DNA of 64,000 bases from Pseudoalteromonas luteoviolacea NCIMB 1944 (GCF_001625565.1 NZ_AUXS01000097.1:62001-126000); one strand, 5' to 3'; positions 53,080 to 61,818 are shown, numbered from the stretch's first letter. The notes: generated by a model from the sequence alone, not told the origin. Numbers and translations: made by a program.

Positions 53080-54129
53080 CTATAAAAAGAAAAAACCGTA
53101 TACTAATACACTTCCTAGGGTTGCCACAGAAAACCCAAAAGGCAAAACGAAATAAGGTATATAAATCTCTTTCCAATCCATTTTTAATGAAAATTTGCCC
53201 AAAAAGTCAACCATACCAGCAATGTAGCCTTCATATTCCTTAATCATTAATTCAAATGTATCTCGTCTAATTTTTTGCTCTCGATTAAGAGACTTTTCAA
53301 CAGCACTCAAAGTTTCTAATAATTGCATACCTATGTCGGTTGCCTTATAGACTCCTTCATAACCTTGCATAAATTTCCCATCTAACAAATTGTAATTTTT
53401 ATTGATCCAGGCTGAATCCCTTTTAAGTCGATCTTTCAAACTTCGCAATGTGCTGTCGATGGACATCATGTGCTGCGCTGGTCTAACGTTTGGTGCACTA
53501 AAATCAATTTTTTCCAAACTTGAGCGAGTTGATTCAATAAAATCAATGCTGTGTTGTAACTGACGCATATACTTGTCATGTTCTTGATAGAAATTTTCTG
53601 GGTGTAAAGTTTCTTGAAAGTCATTCCTATTGGGCAAAAATTTATTTAGGGTAGCGATTCTAGACTGTAGGTCAGACATTTCTTCTTGTTTCATAAGTGC
53701 ATTTTCATATTTTGAAAAGTCAATTGGCCCTATATTTTTAGTATCTTCACTTAACCGGATTGGAATCTTATTCTCAGGAATAAATTCAAAAATCTTTACT
53801 AACTGAGTAGCTGTTTGTTCTCCATGGGCAACTCTAAATTTCCAAGCTGTTAGGGACTCACTTAAGGTCAGGTAGTACATATATACCTGATACATAACAG
53901 GGAAACTCATCACCACGGCAAGTTCAAAACTATTCATATCAGGGTTTACTCTAACCCCAAAAACTGAAGAAACGCTCGTATTTTTATATGTTAAGTACAT
54001 TAAGAACAAAACTACAGATGTGAAAATCATGAGCTGCAACTTATGTTTTCGACATTCTTCATTTATGGGGTGCTCGCTAGACTCAAACAAATAAATGTTA
54101 GCGATGCTCTTTTGGTTTTTTCCTTCCAT
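53080..54129 (-). CDS. Four-helix membrane protein of unknown function (possible phage cargo)
   Basis: The protein has 349 residues. Two membrane helices are near the N-terminus (about 33-47 and 66-84, LQLMIFTSVVLFLMYLTY and ELAVVMSFPVMYQVYMYYL). A central 200-residue cytoplasmic-type helical region is rich in charged residues. The C-terminus has hydrophobic helices (YFVLPFGFSVATLGSVLVYGFFFL). I recognise no family. The gene is more AT-rich than its neighbours and lies on the opposite strand inside a decayed phage fragment between two similar 33-bp segments. This suggests cargo carried by the element, possibly a defence or exclusion protein; that role is a guess. Confidence 0.6.
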   Translation of the reverse strand: MEGKNQKSIANIYLFESSEHPINEECRKHKLQLMIFTSVVLFLMYLTYKNTSVSSVFGVRVNPDMNSFELAVVMSFPVMYQVYMYYLTLSESLTAWKFRVAHGEQTATQLVKIFEFIPENKIPIRLSEDTKNIGPIDFSKYENALMKQEEMSDLQSRIATLNKFLPNRNDFQETLHPENFYQEHDKYMRQLQHSIDFIESTRSSLEKIDFSAPNVRPAQHMMSIDSTLRSLKDRLKRDSAWINKNYNLLDGKFMQGYEGVYKATDIGMQLLETLSAVEKSLNREQKIRRDTFELMIKEYEGYIAGMVDFLGKFSLKMDWKEIYIPYFVLPFGFSVATLGSVLVYGFFFL

Positions 54130-54215
54130 TACAGAACCTTTTTTAATCCAGTTTAAAATACATTTTTTAGCTTAGACTAGAAACTGACACTATTGAAAAA
54201 CACATGGTGTCAGCG

Positions 54216-54341
54216 ATGAATAACCCCACGAGAAACCGCAAGCAGCAAACAGGACGCACTCGCCCTATGGACGGGGCTTTGTTGGCAGTTTTATCAAATC
54301 AGCCAACTGGGCCATTTGGCATTAAAAGGATTACCTTATAA
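54216..54341 (+). CDS. Short phage-derived ORF (41 residues)
   Basis: The frame starts MNNPTRNRKQQTGRTRPMDG, an Arg-rich N-terminus, and contains LSNQPTGPFG, which is repeated at the other side of the membrane gene (52925-52957). No strong ribosome site is present. It is probably a fragment of the same phage gene family and not a functional protein. Confidence 0.3.
   Translation: MNNPTRNRKQQTGRTRPMDGALLAVLSNQPTGPFGIKRITL
54288..54320 (+). repeat. 33-bp imperfect direct repeat, right copy
   Basis: Partner of 52925-52957 (27 of 33 identical), in the same orientation. Confidence 0.6.
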
Positions 54342-54380
54342 ATACGATGAATTCTCATTACCATTTGTGTATCATTGTTT

Positions 54381-54395
54381 TGTTATATTATATCA
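54381..54395 (+). promoter_or_regulatory. Zur box 3 (CzcO-like / FeoB-like operon)
   Basis: TGTTATATTATATCA matches TGTTATAnTATAACA at 13 of 14 fixed positions. It lies 34 bases before the flavoprotein gene at 54430, where it would overlap a promoter. Confidence 0.75.
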
Positions 54396-54429
54396 ATTAT
54401 TGATTGTTAAGAATGCAGGTGGATCTTAA

Positions 54430-55551
54430 ATGATAGAAACGCAAGTTGTGATTGTTGGCGCAGGACCCGCAGGTCTTGGCTGTGCGGCGTTATTAAAACA
54501 AATGGGGATTGAAGACAAAGATTTAATCGTCCTTGAGCGCGGTGAAATAGGGGAGAGCTTTTTAAGATGGCCCGAAAGCATGCGCTTTATCACCCCTTCA
54601 TTTCCAAGTAATGGCTATCATCAAACGGATTTAAATGCGATTACACCTGATACCTCTCCCGCATTTAATGCAGGGAAAGAACATTTGAATGGGAAAGAAT
54701 ATGCGGCCTATTTGAAGATGGTTGTAAAGCACTATCAAATTGACGTCGAAACTCATACAGAGCTGAATAAAGTGACTTCTTTAGGCCCCAGTGACGGTTT
54801 TGAGTTGCAAACACATAATTCACATATTCGATGCCAGTATTTAATTTGGGCTGGTGGAGAGTTTCAATCTCCTAATACTCAAAGCTTCACTGGTGCTGAC
54901 TTATGCATTCACAATACGCATATTCGTAGCTGGGAAGCCCTTGAAAAAGGCCATTATGTTGTGATTGGCGGATACGAAAGTGGCGTTGATGCAACTTTCA
55001 ATCTCGCCAAATTGGGGCATAAAGTCACGTTGTTAGAATGTAGTCACGATAGCGAACAGACTTATGACCCTAGCAAAGTACTATCACCTTACACCGCAGA
55101 GCGTATGTCATGCATAGCAAAGAATACTGACATTGATTTTAACGGGGAGTTTGAAGTAAGTGCCGTCTACAAAGAAGGAGACGCTTTTGTGGTGCAGTCG
55201 ACAGACGGCGAGGAAATTCGCACTCCATTTCCACCAATCAACTGTACTGGGTTTGAGATCGATTTAGGGCCCGTTAGTGAGTTTTTTGTCTATCAAGATA
55301 ACGGTTATCCATGGGTGAGTGCTTTTGATGAATCGACGAAGCTCAGAAACTTGTTTTTGGCTGGACCAAGGTTATTTCATGACCCAACACTGTTGTGCTT
55401 TATATATAAGTTTAGAGGCCGGTTTGCTGCACCTTGTAGTGTTATTGGCTCGGAGTTAGAGCTAGATATGTCCATCTTAAAGCATTATCGACAGGCTGGT
55501 ATGTTGTTAGAAGATTTGAGTTGCTGTCAGCAGCAGGAGTGTTTCTGCTAA
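54430..55551 (+). CDS. CzcO-like FAD/NAD(P)-binding oxidoreductase with Cys-rich tail
   Basis: The protein has 373 residues. An FAD Rossmann motif VIVGAGPAGLGCAALL is at 6-21, and a second dinucleotide motif YVVIGGYESGVDATFNL at about 177. The order resembles CzcO/thioredoxin-reductase-like flavoproteins and flavin monooxygenases. The C-terminus ends SCCQQQECFC, five Cys in ten residues, a plausible metal-binding tail. AGGTGG lies nine bases before the ATG. The stop codon overlaps the start of the FeoB-like gene by one base, so the two are coupled. A Zur box upstream suggests expression under zinc shortage. Substrate and partner are unknown. Confidence 0.8.
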   Translation: MIETQVVIVGAGPAGLGCAALLKQMGIEDKDLIVLERGEIGESFLRWPESMRFITPSFPSNGYHQTDLNAITPDTSPAFNAGKEHLNGKEYAAYLKMVVKHYQIDVETHTELNKVTSLGPSDGFELQTHNSHIRCQYLIWAGGEFQSPNTQSFTGADLCIHNTHIRSWEALEKGHYVVIGGYESGVDATFNLAKLGHKVTLLECSHDSEQTYDPSKVLSPYTAERMSCIAKNTDIDFNGEFEVSAVYKEGDAFVVQSTDGEEIRTPFPPINCTGFEIDLGPVSEFFVYQDNGYPWVSAFDESTKLRNLFLAGPRLFHDPTLLCFIYKFRGRFAAPCSVIGSELELDMSILKHYRQAGMLLEDLSCCQQQECFC

Positions 55552-57242
55552 TGGAGCAATTCATTGATGTACAGACCTTTTACCCTGAGAAAAAAAGAAA
55601 AAACAATTGGCTACTAATAGGAAAGGAAAGCGTTGGTAAAACCGCGTTAACAGAAAACCTCGTAGGAAAAAAGTCAAATAGGAGCAATTTTCAGGGCAGC
55701 TCTTTGTTTTGCCAAGAGTACAGCTGGAATGGTCAAACGATTACCGACACACCAGGTATCCAGACCAAGATGGACAGCGTAGTGACCTCTCAAGTGCTCA
55801 GTCGTTTAAAGGTCAGTGAGCATATTATTTTGACCGTTAAAGCGTCTGATTTGGCCAGTGATCTATCTGATCTCTGGCATTTGGTGCAAGGACAAAGTGG
55901 GATAGTGATATTAACTCACTGGGACATGGTAAAGCATAGAGCTGACGTGCAACAAGAGCTGGTAAAGCTCAGGAAAAGTACTGAACTTGCTTGGATCACC
56001 GTTGACAACCGACATATTTCATCTCAACAACTTCAAGAAATCGAGCATGCACTGGGCAATCCATCTCGGTTTCCAAAACATCCACCTAAACTGTTGGCGA
56101 GCTGGTCAGTCAAACCAAAAATATTGTTCTTTGAACAAACAGGGTTGGCGCCGCTTATATCTTTTCTGATATTGGTGTTACCCGCTTGGTTTGCAGTGAC
56201 AAACGCGAATGCATTTGCCGATTGGCTGTACCCAACGATTGAGCAGCCAGTTAATTTAATTAAAAACAAGCTGTCACTGTTACCTGAGCCGTTAAATCAA
56301 ATGATGATTGGGGATTATGGTCTAGTCGCAATGTTGCCATTTTTAATCTTGTATGCGCTGCCAACCGTGGTGATTTTTTCCATTATTATTTCACTATATA
56401 AAACGACTGGGCTTATAGACAGGCTGTCTTATCGACTCGACCCAGTGATGCATAAAATTGGTTTAAGTGGTCGCGACTTGGTGCGAGTAATTATGGGATT
56501 TGGGTGCAATGTGCCTGCGATTATCCAAACCCGCAATTGCTCTTGTTGTACACGAGGCAGTTGCGTATCAGCAATCTCTTTTGGCTCTGCTTGCTCTTAT
56601 CAATTGCCTGCTACTGTGGCGGTGTTTTCTGCGGCAGGTAAACCTTATCTAACCTTGCCTTATTTAATTATTTTGGCTGTGACGACTTGTATTTACTTAA
56701 TTGTCACCACGTCATCAGCACAGAGAAAAGCAGCAGCATCTCAAAACTTGTTAAATCGAGGTTTTTTACAACCACCAAATTGGCGTTTTGCCATGAACGA
56801 AATGAGTGACGTTATCCGCTCCTTTTTTACCACTGCATTTCCTTTGTTCATTGTTATTTGCCTTGTGGCAGGTTTTTTGGCTTGGCTTGGTGTTTTCGAG
56901 TTTCTCACAGTGTTAATTGCCCCTTTTATGAGTGCGATAAATCTACCTGAAGGTGCAGCTATTGCGGTGATCCTCGGTGCAATTAGAAAAGATGGATTGG
57001 CCATTGGTTTGATTGATAGTGGCGCTCAAGGTGTAAAGTTGGCTGAAGTAACCGATCTTCAATTGTTGTGTACCGTTTATTTAGCGGGCGTGATGTTACC
57101 TTGTTTGGTATCGCTTCTGACCATCATTCGCGAAATGCGATGGCAATTTGCAACGCAAATGGTGATACGTCAAATATCTTGGGCGATTATATTTACCATG
57201 TCTATATCTTGGGGATTTGCTTGGGTTATGTATTGGCTGTAA
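55551..57242 (+). CDS. FeoB-like GTPase/transporter, short and Cys-rich, under a Zur box
   Basis: This 563-residue inner-membrane protein has an N-terminal G domain (GKESVGKTALTENL, DTPG and THWD in place of NxxD) and about nine membrane helices. The FeoB gate motif GFGCNVPAIIQTR is followed by NCSCCTRGSC and FGSACSYQLPAT, where FeoB has MSCSARLP. It is 200 residues shorter than typical FeoB (about 770), and the gate loop has four extra Cys. FeoB imports ferrous iron; the Zur box at 54381, the absence of feoA and the coupled CzcO-like gene suggest a zinc-responsive role instead. The ATG at 55551 overlaps the upstream stop. Confidence 0.82.
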   Translation: MEQFIDVQTFYPEKKRKNNWLLIGKESVGKTALTENLVGKKSNRSNFQGSSLFCQEYSWNGQTITDTPGIQTKMDSVVTSQVLSRLKVSEHIILTVKASDLASDLSDLWHLVQGQSGIVILTHWDMVKHRADVQQELVKLRKSTELAWITVDNRHISSQQLQEIEHALGNPSRFPKHPPKLLASWSVKPKILFFEQTGLAPLISFLILVLPAWFAVTNANAFADWLYPTIEQPVNLIKNKLSLLPEPLNQMMIGDYGLVAMLPFLILYALPTVVIFSIIISLYKTTGLIDRLSYRLDPVMHKIGLSGRDLVRVIMGFGCNVPAIIQTRNCSCCTRGSCVSAISFGSACSYQLPATVAVFSAAGKPYLTLPYLIILAVTTCIYLIVTTSSAQRKAAASQNLLNRGFLQPPNWRFAMNEMSDVIRSFFTTAFPLFIVICLVAGFLAWLGVFEFLTVLIAPFMSAINLPEGAAIAVILGAIRKDGLAIGLIDSGAQGVKLAEVTDLQLLCTVYLAGVMLPCLVSLLTIIREMRWQFATQMVIRQISWAIIFTMSISWGFAWVMYWL

Positions 57243-57731
57243 ACAGGCCAGAGAGAAGTATTGAACAGCTCATCTGAGCTGAGAAGTTGGGGCAAGTTGT
57301 CTTGCAATACTTGGTTGTTGTTTGGTAATTCAGTGAACCAATAGGAGCGAGGGCATATTTCCTTTTTATGTGCATATTTCGCAATATAGTTGTCAGCTGG
57401 CTTTAGGTGGGTGGAATATAGTATTTCAGTTTTAATGTGTGAAATTTCAATAAGAAGGGTGCAATTAAGCGGTTTTTCTCTGTAAATTTTATCACTGATT
57501 GGTTGTGGAAGAGGGGGAGCGCTGTTCAAATTAGTACGTCATTTCTTTGTCATTGCCTAAGTCACTTGGGCGTGTTTATGTGAGTTTGGTGCAGCCAAAA
57601 CAGCAGCTAATTGATGCCGGGCAGCGAGCCGCCTTTATATTGAAGTAGGGAACTGTGTGCGGGCCTTGTGCCATTGCAATCAAGGCCCGATCTTAGAATA
57701 AAAATGAAACTTAAAGGGGTTTTGGCCTCGC
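57243..57731. other. Intergenic region between FeoB-like and oxidase genes
   Basis: A perfect hairpin CGGGCCTTG / CAAGGCCCG (57660-57689) lies 43 bases past the oxidase stop on the minus strand, without a T-run. It is a likely barrier between convergent transcripts. A minus-strand frame across 57170-57529 overlaps the FeoB-like gene and lacks any family; it is not called. Confidence 0.5.
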
Positions 57732-58856
57732 TTACAAATGTAGTTTAGTTGCAAGATTTGCGTGACCTGTGACTAAATCTCTCGTGAGTTTTTCATCTGG
57801 TGTTATGCCATAAGCATGTTTGACCGCTGTACCTCCTAGCACAATGGAGCCCTTGCGCGGGAACATATAAAGGTAACCTTCAGAGGTGGGTACAACATAG
57901 GAGTAGTTTATTTCGGGCTGTGGCAATAGGTGCGTCATTTGGCCTTGTATAGGATACATGCTGGTATCATCGAATAGTTTGCTTGCCCCCAATCCAGTGC
58001 AATTTACAATCACTTTTTCTTTGAGCGCCAAGACTTCATCTCGGTTATTGAATGTTGTCTGTTTTAACTGCGCACCTGCAAGTTGTGCGTCTTGCAATAA
58101 TGCTGGCAGGTATAGCATAGGGTCTATCAGTAGCGCTTTCATATAGCTTTGAAATGTGTAACCAAATAAGTTGTCTTCAGTGCTTGTCGCAAGCTCTGGG
58201 TACAAATCATTACCCCCTGGCAACGGTCTTTTAAAGTGCCGAATCTCTGGCAAAAGTAAATGGTAATTGTGCCAATAGACACCATACTTAGGCCGATTGA
58301 TATAGGTGAGAAAACGCGAAAATGCTCCGCGGATAATGTGTTTGTCTTGTGCTAAAAACTTATCAGATACTATCTCTCTATCGAAGTAGCTACTTGGTAG
58401 CCAAACAGCGGCAGCAATATCTGAGGTAGTATTAGGTGGAAAATCCTCAGCGTAAATTGTGACACTAAATCCTTGTTGTGCGAGTAGCAATGCTGTTGTG
58501 ATCCCCATAACCCCAGAACCGATCACGGCAATGTCTCGGGATAAGGGTTTACTTGCAAGCTGGGCTGCCACGATAGAAGTACCCCAAGATAAACTAATCC
58601 CACCGCCGCCATGACCATAGTTGTGCACTACGGTTTTATTACCAAGTCGTTCAGCCTCCAATCGATAACCCTGTGGTCTAAATGGACGCAGGCCGACAAT
58701 AGAGTAGGTCACTCTTTGCATCGAAGCTTTAACCGGATGATAATGGCGATAGCGGCTTTGTTTTGATTGGATCACGTTGGGGACAGCCGAGCAGGAAGCT
58801 AGGCCAAGTGCGCCAATTCCATACCCTGCACCAATTAAAAGTTCTCGTCTATTCAT
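57732..58856 (-). CDS. D-amino-acid-oxidase-like flavoenzyme, circularly permuted, Tat lipoprotein
   Basis: The protein has 374 residues. The N-terminus NRRELLIGAGYGIGALGLASC is a twin-arginine signal ending in a lipobox (Cys22). Residues 55-92 (GLRPFRPQGYRLEAERLG, then HNYGHGGGGISLSWG) match the segment normally found at the C-terminus of D-amino acid oxidase. The FAD Rossmann motif IAVIGSGVMGITTALLLAQQG comes after it at about 109-129. The protein ends with PRKGSIVLGGTAVKHAYG, which normally precedes the RPxR segment. The order is therefore permuted. A strong GGAGGT precedes the ATG and a Zur box lies 23 bases upstream. The substrate is unknown; a D-amino acid or related amine is inferred. 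Confidence 0.82.
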   Translation of the reverse strand: MNRRELLIGAGYGIGALGLASCSAVPNVIQSKQSRYRHYHPVKASMQRVTYSIVGLRPFRPQGYRLEAERLGNKTVVHNYGHGGGGISLSWGTSIVAAQLASKPLSRDIAVIGSGVMGITTALLLAQQGFSVTIYAEDFPPNTTSDIAAAVWLPSSYFDREIVSDKFLAQDKHIIRGAFSRFLTYINRPKYGVYWHNYHLLLPEIRHFKRPLPGGNDLYPELATSTEDNLFGYTFQSYMKALLIDPMLYLPALLQDAQLAGAQLKQTTFNNRDEVLALKEKVIVNCTGLGASKLFDDTSMYPIQGQMTHLLPQPEINYSYVVPTSEGYLYMFPRKGSIVLGGTAVKHAYGITPDEKLTRDLVTGHANLATKLHL

Positions 58857-58878
58857 TGCAGAACACCTCCTTTTGCAT

Positions 58879-58893
58879 TGTTATATTATAACG
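58879..58893 (-). promoter_or_regulatory. Zur box 4 (DAAO-like gene)
   Basis: On the plus strand TGTTATATTATAACG matches TGTTATAnTATAACA at 13 of 14 fixed positions, with the inner GTTATATTATAAC a perfect palindrome. It lies 23 bases before the oxidase start codon. Confidence 0.82.
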
Positions 58894-59224
58894 TTGTACC
58901 TAAAAAGATAAAAAAGTAAAGCGTAATACGACACACGGCTCTTTCGACCATACCTTGTGTTTGCGCCAGTAATCATCAAATGGCTCATAATAGTTAAAGT
59001 AAATATGCTAATTTTTACATTCGTTTACGGTGAAACTCTGGCAAAAATAAGTGGTATTGCTTTGAATTTATTAAGCATATATGGAAACATTTGATAATTT
59101 TGTTGTTTACGTATTTTCAGGTTATTGCGCCTTGAGCTCCTATTTTGTTAGCTTCATAGGTGTGTAGTGGTGATTGGTACAACTCAATCGTTACAGTGAA
59201 CGTTGGCATTAAAGTGGGTGAGGT
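58894..59224. other. AT-rich intergenic region
   Basis: Nothing beyond presumed promoters was seen. GGTGAGGT just before 59225 is the ribosome site of the next gene. Confidence 0.5.
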
Positions 59225-59650
59225 ATGTTAAACGAGGAAGTAAAAATTGATACACCAGGGTGGTTTAAAGCGCTACATCTCGCTGTCATGTGTATATTTT
59301 CGATTGTAATCGCAAGCTTTACATATATTGGGATCTATACAGGCTTTGAATTAACCTTATTGATTGTTGCAAAGGCGATTTTTTATTCTTATTTAGTGTT
59401 TACCGTGTTTATGAACATACGGTGTTTAAAATACTATGGGGTCCATTTTGTCATCAAAAATAATAGAGTTTACTATCATAAGAGCGGCGCAATAACAAAG
59501 TATGAGCTTCATGAACTAGAGTTCGAAGAGTATGCGTTATCAGGTATATATAAAATTCAGACCAAAAATGGCGATGTGCTAGCCATTATGCATAGTTGGC
59601 TGCCAGGCGGGCAAATATTGGTGTCTAATTTAGGTCGCTGTGTTGGCTAG
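59225..59650 (+). CDS. Small membrane protein with a PH-like tail
   Basis: The protein has 141 residues. Two membrane helices (about 17-40 and 43-63) are followed by a C-terminal beta-rich stretch (YYGVHFVIKNNRVYYHKSGAITKYELHELEFEEY). This resembles bacterial PH-domain membrane proteins. A strong GAGGT lies upstream. It is not in an operon. The function is unknown. Confidence 0.6.
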   Translation: MLNEEVKIDTPGWFKALHLAVMCIFSIVIASFTYIGIYTGFELTLLIVAKAIFYSYLVFTVFMNIRCLKYYGVHFVIKNNRVYYHKSGAITKYELHELEFEEYALSGIYKIQTKNGDVLAIMHSWLPGGQILVSNLGRCVG

Positions 59651-59786
59651 ATTTACAAGCAATAAGACTGTAAACCAAATGCCATCATCCGAATCCTGTT
59701 TTCTGATAAGTTATTAATCACAGCGTGTTTAAGTTGTACCTCAATGAATTTAAACTCGCCTCTAAATGCGTATTTTTGTGAAGTGC

Positions 59787-61052
59787 TTAATATGCAGTGT
59801 TATTAAGCTCCGTTGAGTTTGCTTGAAGTGGCTGGAATTCAATCATAGCTTTATACGTTTCAGCTCGTTTATCACCCTGATAGCGCCACTGATGTTGCTC
59901 ACATATACGTTGAATGATAACGCTCCCTAGCCCAAAGCTAGCAGACTGTCTGCTATCTTGGTGAGTATTAATTGGGTTGATTATACTTAGATTACTGTCG
60001 TTTGCCTCAAAGGTGATTTGGCCGTGGCAACCATGCTGTATCGCATTTCTCAGCAAGTTTGTCATGACAATTTCGGCGGGGATCTTGTCTACCATTGGTA
60101 GCGCAGTGAAATCACCGTTTTGAGAAATCACTTGACCCTGACTCGCTGCACGCTCTGAAAAGTTGGCAATAACCGCCGACAGCACGTCAGACAAACAAAC
60201 AGGCTCGCACGCAATACTTCGTTGCTCTCGAGACAAACTGAGCAGCATTTCAATGATATCGCTCATACTTCCTGTGGCGCGTTCAATTCGCTTTAGGGGC
60301 TTTTGCCACTTGCTGTCAGTGACTTCTTGCATCTGTAGCAAAGATAAAGCCCCCTTAATGACTGTCACCGGAGTTCGTAACTCGTGGCTAGCAAAGCCAG
60401 TAAATTCGCGCTCACGACGAATAAAATTTTCAATGCGTTGGCTGTACTCTACAAGTGTTTTTACCAATAACCCGAGTTCATTGTCTTGGGGATAATGATA
60501 CGAAATGGGTTGCTGCGGGTTGGATTGACGGGCATTAATTTGATCGATAAGCAAGTACATAGGCGCCAGTGCCCGTTTTAAAATGACATGGAAAAAGAAT
60601 AAAAACACCAGCAATAAAATTAAAAAGCCGACGAGGATGAGCTGCATCATCATTTGCTCGGTTTCTTCTGACAGTTCAACCTCATTGACATCAGATAAAA
60701 AAACCAAAAACTGTTGAGGGGAGTGATTAATAATCGCGTAATGGTAGTCCAATTCATTGGGGTGATTCAATTCGTGGACACCTGCTGTCCAGTTATTTAT
60801 GTATTGGCTAAAATTATTGGGAAGATCTGAAATGGACGGGTAGACACTGATATGAGGTGGTAAATAGGGCACAGCGCCTTGCTCCTTTGATGCTAAATAA
60901 TGAGCGATGGTTATTTGTAACTGTTTTTCAAAAATATGATCTTCAATTTTTTTTGATGCTGCAAACACGAGTAATACACTCACCAATGATAGCAATACAA
61001 AACTCACTGAATATGCCAGCTTGATCCGTTGACTGAGACTAAAATGTGTCAT
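59787..61052 (-). CDS. Sensor histidine kinase
   Basis: This 421-residue inner-membrane kinase has TM1 at about 10-32 and TM2 at about 136-157, bounding a periplasmic sensor of about 100 residues without a known domain. Then come a HAMP-like linker (LAPMYLLIDQINAR), the phospho-acceptor H box GFASHELRTPVTVIKG (His223) and an ATP-binding domain (MTNLLRNAIQHG as N box, GLGSVIIQRICEQHQW as G box). The start overlaps the regulator's stop by four bases, so the pair is coupled. The likely output is the divergent gene at 61975. The signal is unknown. Confidence 0.9.
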   Translation of the reverse strand: MTHFSLSQRIKLAYSVSFVLLSLVSVLLVFAASKKIEDHIFEKQLQITIAHYLASKEQGAVPYLPPHISVYPSISDLPNNFSQYINNWTAGVHELNHPNELDYHYAIINHSPQQFLVFLSDVNEVELSEETEQMMMQLILVGFLILLLVFLFFFHVILKRALAPMYLLIDQINARQSNPQQPISYHYPQDNELGLLVKTLVEYSQRIENFIRREREFTGFASHELRTPVTVIKGALSLLQMQEVTDSKWQKPLKRIERATGSMSDIIEMLLSLSREQRSIACEPVCLSDVLSAVIANFSERAASQGQVISQNGDFTALPMVDKIPAEIVMTNLLRNAIQHGCHGQITFEANDSNLSIINPINTHQDSRQSASFGLGSVIIQRICEQHQWRYQGDKRAETYKAMIEFQPLQANSTELNNTAY

Positions 61053-61747
61053 TCTTGTTCCTTATTTGACGCTCGCTCAAGCCGATACCCTTGACCATGT
61101 TTACCTATGATAGATACTTCATGACTACATTTACTCAGAGATTTTCGTAAGTTGTAGATGTGACTGCGGAGAATATCCCGCTGTGGTTGTAGGTCGCCCC
61201 ATAATGCAAACTCGATCTCACTTTTGGCGACTAGCTCAGGATGCGCTTTGGTGAGTAACCACATAATCTTAAAAGTGCTTGGGTTTAAATTAAGCGGGAC
61301 ATTGTCGATATCGGCTGATTGCGTCTTTTCATTGAGCGCGATGCCATTTACGACGATATGGTGCTGATACTGCTTTTGATTCTTTCGGACCTGTGCTTGA
61401 ATTCGCGCATATAACTCAGGCATGTCAAAGGGTTTAACTATGTAGTCGTCAGCACCTGAGTTGAATCCGAGCAGCTTGTCGTCTAGGGTATCTTTAGCGG
61501 TCAGCATCAAAATAGGAATATCGCCACAGGGTAGAGTACGAATACGCTGAGTGGCTTGTAACCCATCGAGTTTTGGCATCATAACATCCATGATGAGCAC
61601 ATCAAATACCTCTGACTCCATAAGCGATACAGCCATTTTCCCGTCATATGCATAGTCTACGTGGTGGCCGCTTAACTCGAGAAAGTCACCAATATTTTCG
61701 GCGATATCTAAATGGTCTTCGGCGATCAGTATTCTCAATTTGGTCAT
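61049..61747 (-). CDS. OmpR-family response regulator
   Basis: The protein has 232 residues. The receiver domain has the acidic pair ED (10-11), the phospho-acceptor in VLIMDVMMPKLDG (Asp54), a Thr in LTAKD and the Lys in VKPFDMPEL. A winged-helix DNA-binding domain follows (about 135-228, ending HGQGYRLER). Promoters of such regulators use direct repeats 10-11 bases apart. Two sites containing GACA repeated at 11 bases, arranged as an inverted repeat, lie upstream (61819-61834 and 61914-61929). The kinase gene follows with a four-base overlap. Confidence 0.92.
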   Translation of the reverse strand: MTKLRILIAEDHLDIAENIGDFLELSGHHVDYAYDGKMAVSLMESEVFDVLIMDVMMPKLDGLQATQRIRTLPCGDIPILMLTAKDTLDDKLLGFNSGADDYIVKPFDMPELYARIQAQVRKNQKQYQHHIVVNGIALNEKTQSADIDNVPLNLNPSTFKIMWLLTKAHPELVAKSEIEFALWGDLQPQRDILRSHIYNLRKSLSKCSHEVSIIGKHGQGYRLERASNKEQE

Positions 61748-61818
61748 ATATCCTCAGCAGTATTATTACAGGCTACGGTCGCTGCGCTTCCTTATGCTGC
61801 TTAGTATACGCACTAAAA

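Noticed and set aside
55551..57242. Ordinary FeoB ferrous iron transporter
   Set aside because: The length, the Cys insertion, the missing feoA and the Zur box all differ from FeoB, although iron transport cannot be excluded without experiment.
57170..57529. Minus-strand 119-codon frame after the FeoB-like gene
   Set aside because: It overlaps the FeoB-like 3' end antisense, has no family and no ribosome site, and its composition is unlike its neighbours.
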